Origin: Cylindrodendrum hubeiense
Lineage: Eukaryota > Ascomycota > Sordariomycetes > Hypocreales > Nectriaceae
Assembly: GCA_014621425.1 (NCBI GenBank)
Contig: JAANBB010000245.1
Span: 1-59,143 of the forward strand
Length of the DNA: 59,143 bases
Direction: 5' to 3'
The notes beneath the pieces were generated by a model. It did no database searches, had not been told where the DNA came from, and saw only the letters and a program-made list of their open reading frames with translations. The translations under genes and the position numbers were made by a program. Positions 21,932 to 32,775 of the stretch are shown piece by piece (the stretch's first letter is position 1; every line of letters begins with the position of its first letter).

Positions 21932-24753
21932 TCAAGGTCCCATCCACATGCCTCCGTTTCCGGTACCGGCCATGCTTTCGGGGCTCGGTCCGAAACCGTA
22001 CCCAAACAGCGTAGAAAACTCATCCATAACCTGTGGGACCGACGGGAAGTTGGCATCCATTCCAATGAAAGGGCTCGCGGCATGCATGGCCGGCATGCCT
22101 GGTCTGGTTGTGCTTCCCGTTCCGCGCCAGAATGCCGTTGGGTTGGGAGGCAGAGGGAGCGACGCTTCGGGAGAGGACTCTTGCCGTATCTCTTGCGTGG
22201 GTACGTCGTTCTTCCAGAGAAGCTCCCACTTCTTGAACCGCGAGTATTCCGACTCGCGACCGGAAGGGTCGGCAGTGGCGTCGAGCCGCGTGATGGCACG
22301 CTCAAATACCTCGATTAGAGAAGCCTCAGAACGAGCTGACTCGCCGCCGGCCGACATCTCCTTGATCATAGCTATACCGTTTCGCAAGCCCTCGCGGAGC
22401 CTGTCCGTCTTTTTCTGAAGGCACTGAGTGATAATGACGAGAAGGGCCGCGCGGCAAGAACTGAACTCGGTATACGACGCCCGTGCGAGGCCGATAGTAT
22501 TCTGAAGTAGATGGCACGTGTCGACGATGGTCAGCGCCGCTTCGACACAGTCGGCGACCAGGATGGCACGGGGATTCGACTTGTGAGGGGTCGCCGGCCG
22601 CTGGTTGTTCGAGTCGGCTGGAGAGCTCGAGGTGCTGGCATTGCCTTTGATAGCTTCGCGAGGGAAAATGAACGGCCGGCCGGCGTACATGCGCAAGAGG
22701 CAGTATTCCAGCTTCAGATGCATATCTGCCCGAGAAATAGGGGCTTGAAGGTTGACCTCCTTGCGGAATGCCGTCTCTGGGAGGCTGTCCCACCACTTAC
22801 GGAGATCCTCCTTCATCTCAATGACTCGGCCGAGGCCTTCGGTTATCTCGTGTTTTTGGGACGTCCTGAGCACCGATCTATCGGGAAATAATTAGCACAT
22901 GGCCACGCAGGGGAACCAGCTCGTCGTATCGAGGCATCCTTACATTTCGTGTGCAATGTCTCCCAGGGCCTGATTCAGCCGCAGCGTCGCGAGCATGTGC
23001 GCAACATTCGTGGGGTTAGATGGCATGATGTCAGGCCTATCAACAGGCATCTCCGCATCCACATCCTTGCGCAGGATGGAAGTTGGCCGGCCGTGGTATA
23101 TTCCGACACGCCTGGCGACACGTTAGTCTCCTGATACGAAATTGGCAAACAGCTAAAGCGTACTTTTCGGTTGTGTAGGCTGTCCACCACACGCGATTTC
23201 TCGTCTCACGGATGAAAGGATCCAGCCCTTCGGCGGGGTACCGTCTGTGCAGACCATTTTGGATGGCAAGCTTCACTGCAAGGTTAAGGTAGATGTATGA
23301 CAACCCTGAGGCGTCTAGCGGCAGGGTGTAGATGCCGATGAGAAGAATGGCCTGGACGCTTTCGAGCGAGGCGACCGTGATGACATCGGGAACCAGCTTG
23401 CAAGCCTGTTGGTAGAACATGACGCCGATTGTGTCCTCCGAAAACGGACTCGCGTCCATGCCACCCTTGCTCGGGTCGCTGCCCCTCTCAGGGCGTGAGT
23501 CGAGATAGGCGTATTGAGTGCCAATGGCGAAGACGATCCAGATCAGGCACACAGTACCGACTTCTCTTCGGGAGAGAGCGCCGGGGTTCTGGTATACAAG
23601 ATCGAGCTGTTCGGCAAACCATCCCCTTTCGACATAAAAGTAATTTGTCTCAGCGTGCTTGTAAAACGCCTGGACCAGGAACTCGGCCACATATCGAGGC
23701 GGCAAAGCAGTTAGCGATGATAGGGTGTTTGACGACTGGAGCTCCTCGGCTCGGTAGTACTCCTTGAAACTGAGAGAACCCGACCCATCCTAAGTAGAAA
23801 TTATTAGTCAGGTCCACGATCATGGCAATGGCGAATTGTGCGGAACGTACAAGGCGAGCTCCGTCCGGCACACACTGCTCAATCCACTGCTTGATTCGCA
23901 TGGAGAAGTTCCAGTGTGAGAATTCGCCAGAGTAATCTGTCATGAGTGTTAATGAATGCGTTCAGGGGGTGTGTGACGCAAGTGGCGGCAGGGTCCTTAC
24001 GGGTGGTATTGTTGTCAAGCGGTTGAACAGTGAAGTTCTCATCGTCGACACCAAGATAATCGGAGCCAGGCGATGCGACTACCTGGTTCTGTCGGTGGCT
24101 CCGGGGAGCATCGGGGTTCTTGTCTACCGATTCCGCCATGGCCTTGAGAGTCTCCGAGTCGAAGGAGATATTACCGGCATAGTGAGTGATGATCTTCTCC
24201 ATGTATGCGACGCGCTGGAGGAGCTCGGCGTTGCTGGCGCCAGTGCGATTCCTGCGAGCTACGGTCAGCAACGGACTACAAGGGCCAGCGCCGATTAGAG
24301 AGGTGAGTTGCGTGAGCTTACCTGGCAGCACCATCGCCAGCGCCATCACCGTCCCTAGCCGTTGGGCCTAGGAACTCGCATTGGCGATGCAGGCGGGTGC
24401 ATCGTCGGCAGGGCACGCCACCATCACATTTCTCCTTCTGGCGTCGGCAGCCATCGCAACTGTCGGGATAGAGTCAGCATGGGGGTTAGATTGAGGGACC
24501 GGGCCAAGGGTATCGTGGGCATAGAGTGAAGTGAGGTGCGCGGGGGATGAGCCAGTGACGGCATGTGACGCAGACGGGCCTGAAGCCAGCGGATGAGACA
24601 TCAGGATCCCCAAAGGCCCATGGCAGACGGCTGGAGGGTGGTGGAGAGGAAATAGCGATCGGGCGCAAAGACTTACGCTCGAAGAGCTCGTTTGCGCTCT
24701 CTCTCGGCCTCGCGACGCTGCCTGTGCTTCTGCAAGCTCTGTTGGTTGTCCAT
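21932..24753 (-). CDS. Zn2Cys6 transcription factor with fungal-specific regulatory domain
   Basis: Seven exons (24753-24677, 24459-24322, 24251-24001, 23936-23851, 23789-23164, 23111-22944, 22877-21932) join in frame to 763 residues. A basic leader (HRQRREAERERKRALRA) runs into the binuclear cluster at residues 27-53, with all six cysteines in C-x2-C-x6-C-x5-C-x2-C-x6-C spacing. A likely dimerisation helix follows (AELLQRVAYMEKII). The middle is the fungal_trans domain (AFYKHAETNYFYVERGWF, AIQNGLHRRYPAEGLDPF, RNRVWWTAYTTEKRVGIYHG). The C-terminus is Gly/Pro/Met-rich. Such proteins bind CGG-type triplets as dimers and control metabolic genes. The target is unknown. The next gene upstream is GABA transaminase, 4.8 kb away, so a link is only speculative. 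Intron 1 is the longest here (217 nt). Confidence 0.93.
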
Positions 24754-25195
24754 TCATTCAGGAGCGCGCGCGCGGCGCGGGGCCGATTGCGGCGGGCGGA
24801 CGGAACGACTCCTGGGACGCTCGGAGCGGCGCAGAGGCCGGAGATCCCAGCAACGAGGACAGAGGAGCGCGGGTTGGGGACGGCAGGAGGGGGCGGCGGT
24901 ACGAGAGGCGGTATGGAGGTTGAGGACGGAAGTTCGAGGTTGAAGGGATCACGGGTTCTGCGGCTCAGGGCTGGATCGAGGTTCGAGGGACGAAAAGCTC
25001 CATCCGGGACCCGGCGCGGCAGCAGCAGCAGCAAGGTCGTGCGGGTGGGTAGGGGCTAATAATGGAGCCTGGTGGATTGGAAGCCCGCTAAAACGCTGGC
25101 TCGCTAGGGAGCTGGCTGGCTGTGGTGGGTGCTGGGATGGCGCCGTCGGGGTGTTGCGTGAGCTGAGCCAGGCGAGTGAGTGCGCGCAAGTCAAT

Positions 25196-25234
25196 GAGTG
25201 AGTGGGTGAGTGGGTGAGTGAGTGAGTGAGTGAG
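25196..25234. repeat. GTGA/GTGG tetranucleotide microsatellite
   Basis: About nine GTGA-type tetramers with two GTGG interruptions, followed 30 bases later by AGGTAAGGTAGGT-type repeats near 25263-25292. Confidence 0.85.
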
Positions 25235-25480
25235 CTGGTGCTGCGGGTACCGTGCTATTGAAGGCAGGCAGGTAAGGTAGGTAGGTAAGGTATACGACGT
25301 TGACAGGTATGGTGCAGCGGGCGCGCAGACAAGGTAAAGTACTGGAGCAAGGTAGGTGGTCAAGGCAGGTGGTCAAGGTTGATGGTAAGACAGGCAAGGA
25401 AGGTAAAGGTAACCTCGTGGCCTGCTGGTGCCTCTTGTCACTCTTGTCAGAGACAGGTTCACTTCACTCTGCTGGGGCTG

Positions 25481-25505
25481 GTCTGGGTCTAGGTCTAGGT
25501 CTGGG
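25481..25505. repeat. GGTCTA hexamer repeat
   Basis: Four copies of a GTCTAG/GTCTGG hexamer in the desert upstream of the Zn2Cys6 gene. Confidence 0.8.
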
Positions 25506-25919
25506 GCGCTCGTCTTCCTGGCTGTAACCGCGAGATAAGTAAGACGCGGGGATCGCGGCTAGTGCCAGTTTTAGTGCCATTGGCGGAGACACTGCGTGCA
25601 GGTCACCCATTGACTGGCCAGACCAGTCCGCTTCGGCTCCGCTGGCCACTGTCCCAATTCAACGAGAATGCAACGAGCAGCCGTCCGTCGTCCGGCGCCC
25701 GTCGCTAATACGGCCAAGGTACCGCCAATGTCGCCGTGTGCTGTTCGGAACGCGTAGACCGACAGAATCGGGGCAATGAGTGACAACTGGGCTGATACAC
25801 ACACGGTCGAGCGACAGGGCCCACGACTGCGACCAGTGTAGAGCGCCCGTTGCGCAAGGTACAGAAAGTGCCTATCGAGGCAGGCTGGACGCTAGGCTAT
25901 CTACGGGCCTGCAGAGACG

Positions 25920-25973
25920 CAGAGGGTGCAGAGGGTGCAGAGGGTGCAGACGATGCAGACGATGCAGTCGATG
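25920..25973. repeat. 9-bp tandem repeat, 6 copies of three variants
   Basis: Units start at 25920, 25929, 25938 (CAGAGGGTG), 25947, 25956 (CAGACGATG) and 25965 (CAGTCGATG). Identical variants sit next to each other, as expected from local duplication of mutated units. Confidence 0.92.
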
Positions 25974-26391
25974 CGGAGGCCGTGCAACAGCAGCCGCAAC
26001 ACCAACAGACCAAACTCCAATGCTGGGATTACCTGTTGTGGCCGCGCCTGTCGTACATCCGTAGTCGTCTCGGTCGTCTTCGGTCGCCGGGGTGGTGGCC
26101 ACAGATTGCTGCAACGACGTGGGCCAAAACCCACTGCAGAGGTGCAGGCGCAGGTGGCGCAACAGGTGCACGGTGGACGGCCACACAAGCTGGTTGGTGC
26201 GAGCGAAGCCAATTGGTGCAGCCGGCGACACATTGCTTTTGGGATTGGGGGGGATGGCTTGGTAGGGATGGGCCTGGGGGAATCACGGCTGCACGGCGAC
26301 GGCCGGGTTGAAGATGGCGACATGCAAGTTGGGGGTTTGAAGTGTGAGCCTGAGTGAGTCGAGCAGCACGCCGTGTGGGCACGGGTACGTG

Positions 26392-26435
26392 GGAGGCACG
26401 CAGGAGGCACGCAGGAGGCACGCACCAGGCACGCA
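26392..26435. repeat. 11-bp tandem repeat, 4 copies
   Basis: Units GGAGGCACGCA start at 26392, 26403 and 26414; the fourth, at 26425, reads CCAGGCACGCA. Confidence 0.92.
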
Positions 26436-27640
26436 CCAAGCAGCAGCACGCGGTAGCCATAGTGGAGTGCGCCGTGGGATATGGGCGATGGACCTGGGAG
26501 TTCTCGATTCTCGCGCGGTACGGATGCAGCGGCGACAGCGACGGCGCTGGTGGGCGGAGGCAGCGGGCGAGTTCCTCCAGGGGTTGTCGGGGCACGTGTG
26601 CCAGGGGACCAGGGTGCTACTTTATTGGGGCTCGTGGCCTGTAACGAGGCACACACAAGCTGCCGACGGGGTCCAACGACGGATCTAGCAGCTTGCGACG
26701 GCCTGCAAGCGAGAAAGCACCGAGAAAAAACAGTGCAAAAAGCAAACACCACAGCCGCCCACGAGCCGATGACACTCCTGACAGCACCTCCCGGCCCCCA
26801 TGCGGCCTAGTGCGGCCCCTGGTCCCCTTGCCTCGTCCAGGCTCGCACCTTGAAGGCCCCTCGCGGAGTGCTGCCCACGCGCTGTCCCACCCGTAGCACC
26901 TCATCCTGGGGCGGGGCGGAGCGGGGCGGGGCGGGGCCAACCGCCTCGGGAGCCATGCTGAGTCTCATCTCACAGCCTGGCGCACGACAGGGCAGATAGA
27001 GCAGCAGCAGCGCAACGCAACGCAACGCCGCGACGCCCTCCGATGGGACGCACGCCGATGGGACTGCGCCCGGGACTGCGACTGGCACCGCGACCGCGAC
27101 TGGGACGCACGCAACTGCCAAGCACCCAGCATACGGGGATCTGCTGACCAAGAATCACCTCTGAGGCAGCGGCCACAGACACCAGCAAATGACACGGCTC
27201 CGATTCCCTCCCACCAGCTCCACCGTCCAACATGGAATTCCAGCCGCACTGACCAACACGACGAGACACGACACACGTCTGCGACGCCTTGCTGACCAGG
27301 GCCCGCGAGTGGAGCACCGCCTAGGACGTGATTTGGACTCGGGGTTGGAGCTTGGGGGTGATCTACCGAACTAGCAAATCCTAACGTCCAAGGCATTGAT
27401 TTGCCTGTGCCGTGTATGTACTAATTACCGTATATCCAGGATCAACGTCGTTGGTGGCATCCCATCCCACGGCACTCTATTGGAGACGGCATCACATGGA
27501 CCCAAGCTTCGCCTCATCCCCAGGATTGGGAATGTGCTTTTTGCGGGGTTGGTTGGTGTTGGTCGGTTGGCCGCCCATCCCGTTGATCACGATGACAACC
27601 ATGACACTCAACCATGACGACGCTCCCTCCCGTCAGCAAT

Positions 27641-27690
27641 TGGCGTCCAGCATTTGGCGTCCAGCATCTGGCGTCCAGCATCCAGCATCC
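27641..27690. repeat. 14-bp tandem repeat, 3+ copies
   Basis: Units TGGCGTCCAGCAT(T/C) start at 27641, 27655 and 27669. A partial CCAGCATCC copy follows. Confidence 0.92.
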
Positions 27691-28504
27691 AGGCTCCTAA
27701 GATCCAAGATCCCTCGTCCAGTGCCTCATCTCGATCACGTCTCTCGCTAACCACCCTGGCAGCAGCCGCTAGGATGCGAGATGGTTTCCGATCTCCAGCA
27801 GCCTGTCGCCAGTGCACTGCGACCCACGGCCAATATATCTCACAAGACACACCCTCACCAAGAGTCGATATGGCAACTGTCCCCGACAACGTCACTGCCC
27901 GTCTGCACACGCCACGCCTGTCAGCCATCCCAAGCTTACGGACTTGGGCTGCCGCCCCCCGGTACCACGCCCCAGGCAGGTCGCGCCTCGGGAGACCATG
28001 TTGAGATTGGGTACATGCGGGAGGGGGCGCGATCCAACCCAAGACCGGTGGGTGTTCGACGAGAGAATCCTGGCCTGGGGTTGTATAAGCCGAGACAACC
28101 CTTGCACCTATCAATTATGACTCTCTCCTCCGTTCTCTATCTTTCCGATAGCGAGAGGGAGAAACTGACAGACTTGCAGAGTGAGTGACAGAGTGAGCGG
28201 CTCACCCGCCGAATCGAGGAACCCGCCCATTCGAGGAAACTCGACAAGCTTCCATGCCGTATTCTCGTCAGCCGCCACTAGACACGATGCCTCCCAAAGC
28301 ATGCCTTGGCGTTGTTGACGCGCAACCACAATCCGAAACCTGTTGAGTCGCAAACACTTCTTCGCTTGGCCTTTCCCGATGTATTTTCCCCAATGGCATC
28401 TCCCAATGGCTCGCATAACCGCTCTTGTCCTCGAGTGGCGGCTTGACCTGCATGGCCCAGCCTCTTTCCCCTCATTGCTGTCCCGTCCAGAGACCCAGAC
28501 ACGC

Positions 28505-28533
28505 GCACACACAGACACACACACACACACACA
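28505..28533. repeat. CA dinucleotide microsatellite
   Basis: About 13 CA units, interrupted once by AGAC, with further ACGC/ACAC flanks. Confidence 0.9.
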
Positions 28534-29504
28534 TAGCACGCAAACATGCCCATGCTCCAGCGCCACCACCGTTAAAACCCACCTCCACCACATTCTCCTG
28601 TCTTCTTCCACCGTTCCTAGTTTCGCCTGGAGGGGTTTGGCTGGAAGACGCGGGTTCACGGCGCATGTACTGTACGTAGTATTCGCGCTCCTCGGGAAGG
28701 GTGCCAGACAACGGCCCGGCACCCCCAAAATTCTTCGTAGGCTGTAGCTAGTGTCGGCCGAATCCGACGACCGCAGGGCCCTGGTAATCGCAGATTCCCG
28801 ATCCTCCGTGATGCGATGCAGCCGAACAGTTGCATCCAATCCCTTCGTATGCAAGCCACGCAGAGGGCCCCAGAGGACCCCATATGGCTTGTCGACGAGC
28901 CCCGCCCAGACCACAACCCGACCAGCAAGAGAGCAGATTACCACCGTCACGCCTCGACCACTGCATGTTGCCGGTCACAGCCGTTCGTTTCGTTCGTTCG
29001 CTTCTGTGATAAGATTAGCACGTGGCGGTTTCCCCCAGGCCAAGTTTCCTCCCGGCAGACAAGGGGGTTGTCCGACGCAATCCCGAGTGAGCCGTGATGT
29101 GACCGGACAAGTACCGGCCTGACGCTTCTGGTGCCGAGTCGCCGTTTTGCGTCTGAGACTGACACCCACAAGTCACTAAACCCCAGTCACGGCTCCTGGC
29201 GATTGTTCAGAGAATGCTTACCAGGAGTAATGCGAGTGAAATAAATAACTCATATTGAGCCAATTGACCTTCACCAGAATCCAGAACCGTGGTAGAACTT
29301 CATGTATTCCCATTTCCTGAAAATATACGCCCGGCGTAGAACTACTTCGTCTTATACGACACTCGTCTGTTCCCAAACCCAGGTATTACCATAACAAATC
29401 ATCATCGCCCTTTTCCCACAGTTTCCCTCATAAACAAAATGCACGCTAGTTAATATGATGGTATAAACTCCGTCCTGACAGGCCACTTTTTCTTCGAAAC
29501 CAGC

Positions 29505-31059
29505 CTACAGAGCACCGATAACCTTGTCGAGAGCGTTGACGAGGATGGGGATGTGAGTCTCCTCGAAGATGAGCATGGGGCGGAGGCGGACGGTGTTGAT
29601 GCCGCAGGTGCCAATGTTGACGCCAATGGCGCGCATGGAGCGGACGAGAGAGGCAGGGTCCTTGGTGTCGAAGGCGATGAAGTGGCTGGAGAAGAGTCAG
29701 TTTTGATGCGCTGTGAGCTGAGTTCGCGAGCAACTTACCCCTGGTTCTTTCCTCGGAGGTTCTGGATGTACTCGGGGTGCTTGGCAGCGAGAGTCTCGAG
29801 CTGGTTGTAGAGAAGGCTACCGACGCGGGCAGTCTGCTCGACCAGCTTCTTGTCAAGGATCTCCTTGATGACAGCCTTGCACATGATGACACGGGCAGGG
29901 TCGCCGATCCAGCTATTTCGTAGTCAGAATCAGGCGTTGGCATAGAGCGAGAAGGGGGATACTAACGTGTTGAACTGGCGGTAAGCCTTGTCGGGGATGA
30001 GCTGCTCGTTGCCGAAGAAGTAACCGGCAGTCTGGGCCTTCTTGGAGAAGGTGACCATGTCGGGGGGAGAGGTCAGGTTCCAGTGGTCGTGACCCCAGAA
30101 AGAGCCAGTGGCACCGAAACCAGTTTGGACCTCGTCGGCAATCAGGGCGACACCGAGCTTCTTGGTGATGTCACGGAGACCCTGGAAGAAAGAGGGGGAG
30201 GCGTGGTTGTCACCACCCTCACTCTGGATGGGCTCAACGATGAGACCAGCCACGGGGCAGTGCCACGAGGTGATGATGCGCTCAACCTCCTCGAGGCATC
30301 GCTTCTCCTCGGCGGCGTTCTCCTCGGCGTGCTGGGCGAGAGGGTACTTGAGGGCGGGGAAGGGAGCCTGGGGCCAGTTGAAGCTGGGGATATCCAGCTT
30401 GTGCACGGCCTTGGAGCGGGTGGTGGAGAGGGAGCCGAAGCCACGGCCGTGGAAGGAGTTCTGGAAGCTCATGATGGCCATCTCGGGGGAACCGGGCTTG
30501 GCGTTGTTGAGGCAAGACTTGGTCTCCTCCTCGGTCCACTCGACACCGTCACCACGCTGGCGGCGGCGGTAGAGCATGAAGGCGGCCTTGTAGGCCAGCT
30601 CGTTGGCCTCGGAGCCGGACTGAGCAGTGAAGATGTAGCTAAGGCCCTTGGGGGCAACCTTCATGAGACCATCCCGGAGGATGTCAACCCATTGGTCGGA
30701 GGGGAAGTTGCCAACGGCGGGGCGGTTGACGAGGGCGGAGGCCATCTCGGGGGACTTGGCAGCCTCGATCAGGGTGGTGTTGTTGTAGCCAACGGGGATG
30801 GAGGCAATCTGGGCGTAGCTGGAGAGGTCATGTTAGCACGGGGTTGCGTTGACTGTGGTTGCTGGGCAGGTGATAAGACGTACACATCGAGGTACTTGTT
30901 ACCGTCGACATCGACAATGTAGTTGCCGTTGCTCTTGTTGTAGTCGACAACGAAGTGGACAGCGCGAGCATCGAAGATGGCATCAAGTCGCTTGGTGCTG
31001 GCCCGGGAGACGGGGCCAGGGATCTCCGTGGTAACGGGGGTCTCGACGAAGGAAGGCAT
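29505..31059 (-). CDS. gatA: 4-aminobutyrate (GABA) transaminase
   Basis: Exons 31059-30884, 30818-29967, 29912-29739 and 29685-29505 encode 460 residues; introns are 65, 54 and 53 nt with GTACGT, GTTAGT and GTAAGT donors. This PLP enzyme transfers the amino group of GABA to 2-oxoglutarate, giving succinic semialdehyde and glutamate. Landmarks: SGSEANELAYKAAF (cofactor phosphate region), NSFHGRGFGSLSTTRSK, EPIQSEGGDNHAS, IADEVQTGFGATG with the PLP-contacting Asp, and the Schiff-base lysine in TFSKKAQTAGYFF (residues 318-319). The N-terminus has no obvious mitochondrial presequence, so a cytosolic location as for yeast Uga1 is plausible. It diverges from the gene for the next enzyme of the GABA shunt. 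Confidence 0.96.
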
Positions 31060-31500
31060 CGTGAAGGGCGTGGATGAGTTGACTCTTCGGATGACTCTTG
31101 GGGAATGTAGAGAAGGGATGTCTTGGGCTGGAGATGGGAAAGAAGAAGCTGGGGGAGGAGCTATTATAGCAATTGGCCGTGGCTAGGCGCTGGGCCATCC
31201 CCCTCCACCGATGGAACCCATGCACGGCGTACCGAGTACGTACGGGCAAGAGGGCGGCCATTGATCTGCGAGCGTGGAGCTGAGCTAGAGTGGCCGAGTG
31301 GCCTTCGACGAGGGAGCTACGAGCGACGGGCGGCTCAGGCATCGGGCAGTGCGGCTCGTGGGACGGCCGTGGGACCGGAGTCGAGACAACCGGGACGAAG
31401 CCGGAGGCTCACGAGACCACGGCGCCGCCACATTTAGGGTGTAGTACTGTGTAGTAGCACGGGGGGAGGTGGAGGTGGAGTTGGGATGTGGAGGTGCAAG

Positions 31501-31536
31501 ACAACCTGGACAACCTAGACAACCTGGACAGCCTGG
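31501..31536. repeat. 9-bp tandem repeat, 4 copies
   Basis: Units ACAACCTGG, ACAACCTAG, ACAACCTGG and ACAGCCTGG start at 31501, 31510, 31519 and 31528. GGAGGT repeats precede it and CCAGCCAAG repeats follow (about 31555-31593). Confidence 0.92.
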
Positions 31537-31960
31537 AAAGGCAAGGGGGAGGGCCAGCCAAGAGCCAGCCAAGGGAACAGCCAAGGAACAAGACGGTCCC
31601 TACCGTGTTTGGAATACGGTGCTTGGTCCGGGGACCCTCGTTGGTCAATATCTTTGCCTGTTGCGTATCGGTAAGAGGGATGGATTTGCCGATGTGCGGC
31701 GGATGCCCATGCGTCCCCCCCCAACGGCGTCTGGTGCAGGCAAAAGTGACCTGGATTTACGATTCCGAGCGAATCCCGCCTGGCACGGCCCCTAACCCTT
31801 GCCTGTGGCTCAGACGGTGTTCAGAGCTTGTTTGCAACGTGCCTAGCAGCTCAACAACTACGGCAAAAGGAAGGAAAGCAGAGGAAACAGGGCAATGTCT
31901 GTGACGATTACAGCGCCACTCCAGGGGCCCTGGGCACTGAACCCCCAGCACCCAGCGCCC

Positions 31961-31989
31961 AGCGGTCAGCGGTCAGCGGTCAGCGATCA
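31961..31989. repeat. 7-bp tandem repeat, 4 copies
   Basis: AGCGGTC occurs three times in a row, then AGCGATC. A similar CAGCGGTCAGCGGC string occurs upstream of the Pex26-like gene near 15455. Confidence 0.88.
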
Positions 31990-32638
31990 CTGTCTCTGAT
32001 CGCCGAACCACCGACCATCCGCAACGGGGGCCGCGCGAGGGGGCAAACGGCTGGTGGGGGACACATGGTCGGAGCGCCTGGAACCAGCTTCCCCACTGCC
32101 TGTTACTGACCGATCAGTGGTCGTTCAGTGGCCGGCCCCCTGTAGCTTCGGTGCCCCCGTGTGACATGCCGAACCTTTTTTCCCGTCTCCAGACGCTCCA
32201 GACAAACCAGGGCCCCCCACTGTGCACTCACCTTGGAACCGCTCCCCACTCGACACTAGACGCCACCTCCGTACACGCCCTCCGCACACCCCATTGCGAA
32301 TTAATCATGGCCGTTGCCGGTCCGGAACAGGCCCAGACCGGCCGGCTTCGACGGCGGCATCGCGCTCCTCCAGGCAAACCGCATTTGCGATCGCGGTCGT
32401 GATGGGTGGCCTTGTGGGTGGCCTTGTGGATGTCGTCGATGCTGACGATGCCGCCTCTGCCCAAGAGCCAAACCGCCAGCCGGGTCCGTTGCCGTGTCCT
32501 CGGTCAAACCGCTGACCTAGCTCGTTAGGTATAAGGCATCATGGCCGCTGGGCATAGATAACAATCCCGGAAAGACCAGAGAGGAGCTTGTTCGTAAAAG
32601 GGCAAAGAAGAAAAAAACCACAGAGATATCCATCTTTC

Positions 32639-32669
32639 TGATCCTGATCCTGATCCTGATCTTGATCCC
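32639..32669. repeat. GATCCT hexamer repeat
   Basis: About five copies of GATCCT/GATCTT lie roughly 110-140 bases before the dehydrogenase ATG, probably within its leader or core promoter. Confidence 0.88.
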
Positions 32670-32775
32670 TTCATCTCGATCCCCATCCTGACCTTGACTT
32701 CTGAGCCGGGCCTCACTTACACCGAGTCTCTGCACCAATCTTTCCCCTGTCCAACCACTCCACCACGTCACCATC

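Larger units (their letters stand above)
24754..29504. other. 4.75-kb gene desert rich in minisatellites
   Basis: No supported gene. Long open frames on either strand (25901-26752, 28111-28950) read as Pro/Arg/Cys/Ser-rich low-complexity strings in a GC-rich sequence. It holds at least six short tandem arrays: 25196-25234, 25481-25505, 25920-25973, 26392-26435, 27641-27690 and 28505-28533. It also has G-rich runs near 26910-26935 (GGGGCGGGGC). Part of it must be the promoter of the Zn2Cys6 gene. Confidence 0.6.
31060..32775. promoter_or_regulatory. shared divergent promoter region of the GABA-shunt genes
   Basis: 1.7 kb between the start codons of GABA transaminase and succinate-semialdehyde dehydrogenase. 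Contents: a TTATAG element near 31162 and CAATTGG next to it on the transaminase side; tandem arrays at 31501-31536, 31961-31989 and 32639-32669; a pyrimidine-rich leader before the dehydrogenase ATG. The small open frames are not convincing genes. Candidate regulator sites cannot be assigned with confidence by eye. Confidence 0.6.

Noticed and set aside
25901..26752. 283-codon minus-strand open frame in the desert
   Set aside because: Pro/Arg/Cys/Ser-rich low-complexity translation running through tandem repeats, with comparable open frames on the other strand; no domain.
28111..28950. 279-codon minus-strand open frame
   Set aside because: Contains a Cys/Val string from the CA microsatellite and no credible domain; overlapping frames are equally open.
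30083..30922. 279-codon open frame antisense to GABA transaminase
   Set aside because: Same cause: codon bias of the real gene on the other strand.
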